A DNA stretch of 13,476 bases from the NCBI GenBank assembly GCA_015257485.1, contig JABZKC010000019.1, forward strand, positions 1-13,476. Reading direction: 5' to 3'. Shown one piece after another: positions 12,963-13,476 of this stretch. The translations under genes and the position numbers were made by a program. Numbering within the stretch: position 1 is the stretch's first letter; each line of letters begins with the position of its first letter. Below the pieces are notes generated by a model. The model made no database searches and was not told where the DNA came from. It was given only the letters and a program-made list of their open reading frames with translations. This DNA is from Nanosynbacter sp. Its GTDB lineage: Bacteria > Patescibacteriota > Saccharimonadia > Saccharimonadales > Saccharimonadaceae.

Positions 12963-13446
12963 TTTGGAGTTGAGCTAAGACGTGAGAAAGCTGGGTCTCA
13001 AAAGTATGTTTACCAGAGAGGATAATTGGTTTTTCAATTTCGGCTGGAGCTTCCATGAGACGGATGCGGCTGTCGTATTCTTCCTTGGCGCGCGCAATCG
13101 AGCGGAGCTTAAGCTTCAAACGCATCTTAATGGTGTTAATATCGGTCTGAATCCAAACGAGAGTCGGTGCATAACCAGATAGTTTCAATAGTTTGCGCAC
13201 GGAATTACGTTCATCTTCGGTATCGAGGCCACCTTCAACCACGATGTTTTGACCAGTTTTAGCAATCGCCTCGAGGACGACGTGAATTTGTTTCTCTGTG
13301 AAGTCTGCTTCTTCACGCAAGGCTCGAAGATCGTAGTAAGGAGCTTTGAAGCGTTGTGAGAATTTTTCACAAAATGTAGTTTTTCCACTGCATGGCGCAC
13401 CGAATACCAGGATAGCTCGAGGTCTTGTTTTCTTTTTACCTTCCAT
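12943..13446 (-). CDS. P-loop kinase-like protein (AAA_33/zeta-toxin-like)
   Basis: A 167-residue P-loop NTPase. After a basic start (MEGKKKTRPR), strand 1 leads to Walker A FGAPCSGKTTF (15-25, Lys22). The rest is a small-molecule or nucleic-acid kinase layout: YYDLRALREEADFT, a second strand NIVVEGGLDTEDERNSV (87-103) resembling the Walker-B-like region of AAA_33 kinases, and a helical lid rich in Arg/Lys (IKMRLKLKLRSIARAKEEYDSRIRLM). The substrate cannot be told; no antitoxin-like gene lies beside it, so a toxin role is not supported. The 3' end overlaps the YgjP-like gene by 20 nt. There is no SD; an extended -10 lies 9 nt upstream of ATG. Confidence 0.75.
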   Translation of the reverse strand: MEGKKKTRPRAILVFGAPCSGKTTFCEKFSQRFKAPYYDLRALREEADFTEKQIHVVLEAIAKTGQNIVVEGGLDTEDERNSVRKLLKLSGYAPTLVWIQTDINTIKMRLKLKLRSIARAKEEYDSRIRLMEAPAEIEKPIILSGKHTFETQLSHVLAQLQNDSRRF

Positions 13447-13455
13447 ATTGGAGAT

Positions 13456-13464
13456 ATTATATCA
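13456..13464 (-). promoter_or_regulatory. Extended -10 promoter of the kinase unit
   Basis: Minus-strand TGA-TATAAT (-10 hexamer 13456-13461) ends 9 nt before the kinase ATG, leaving a leader of only about 2-3 nt. The -35 position lies beyond or at the window edge. Confidence 0.6.
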
Positions 13465-13476
13465 TGGAAGTAATTA

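Noticed and set aside
12943..13446. Zeta-type toxin of a toxin-antitoxin pair
   Set aside because: No small antitoxin-like gene adjoins it; the neighbours are a metallopeptidase and an unrelated protein.
1..13476. tRNA, rRNA, insertion sequences, phage or att sites
   Set aside because: I looked on both strands and found no cloverleaf, transposase, integrase or flanking direct repeats.

Overview
This window carries a compact, moderately AT-rich bacterial gene set with very short intergenic gaps, the standard genetic code and few operons longer than three genes. A complete arginine deiminase (ADI) pathway next to secE-nusG, a lysine-rich SecE extension, a single-membrane-pass degenerate serine-hydrolase-like protein, an orphan sortase and several apparently leaderless genes together suggest a Patescibacteria/CPR genome, most likely a Candidatus Saccharibacteria (TM7) relative. 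ADI clusters are known in host-associated Saccharibacteria. The lineage is inferred from gene content and was not tested against a database.

Layout. (1) 125-5018, minus strand: the ADI pathway as two transcription units. arcA-arcB (arginine deiminase, ornithine carbamoyltransferase) share a 1-nt overlap. A 13-bp perfect hairpin terminator follows, then a separate promoter drives arcD-like antiporter-arcC (carbamate kinase), which ends in another terminator. The arcA promoter has a perfect extended -10. Just upstream of it are four exact-period 17-bp tandem repeats, and an inverted repeat covers the -10; the arcD leader has its own inverted repeat. (2) 5211-6254, minus strand: secE-nusG with a good promoter, an unusual hairpin plus T6 at the very start of the leader, and a terminator. 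(3) 6335-8129: rarA (minus) and ppa (plus) diverge from overlapping promoters. (4) 8225-11156: a membrane-anchored beta-lactamase-fold protein lacking the catalytic motif (minus) and a GH97 glycoside hydrolase without a signal peptide (plus) diverge from promoters laid out with the same geometry as the rarA/ppa pair. (5) 11215-11274: two copies of a small palindromic repeat between convergent genes. (6) 11279-13446, minus strand: a P-loop kinase, an overlapping YgjP-type metallopeptidase and an unrecognised protein, then a terminator and an independently promoted sortase.

How the genes work together: arginine enters and ornithine leaves through the antiporter; ArcA makes citrulline and ammonia, ArcB makes ornithine and carbamoyl phosphate, and ArcC makes ATP. 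This would give an auxotrophic, reduced cell both ATP and acid resistance. The most interesting unexplained material is regulatory: the 17-bp repeat array, the paired arc operators, the possible SD-toggling arcD leader, the mirrored divergent promoters, and a class of genes whose extended -10 sits 6-9 nt from the start codon with no Shine-Dalgarno sequence.
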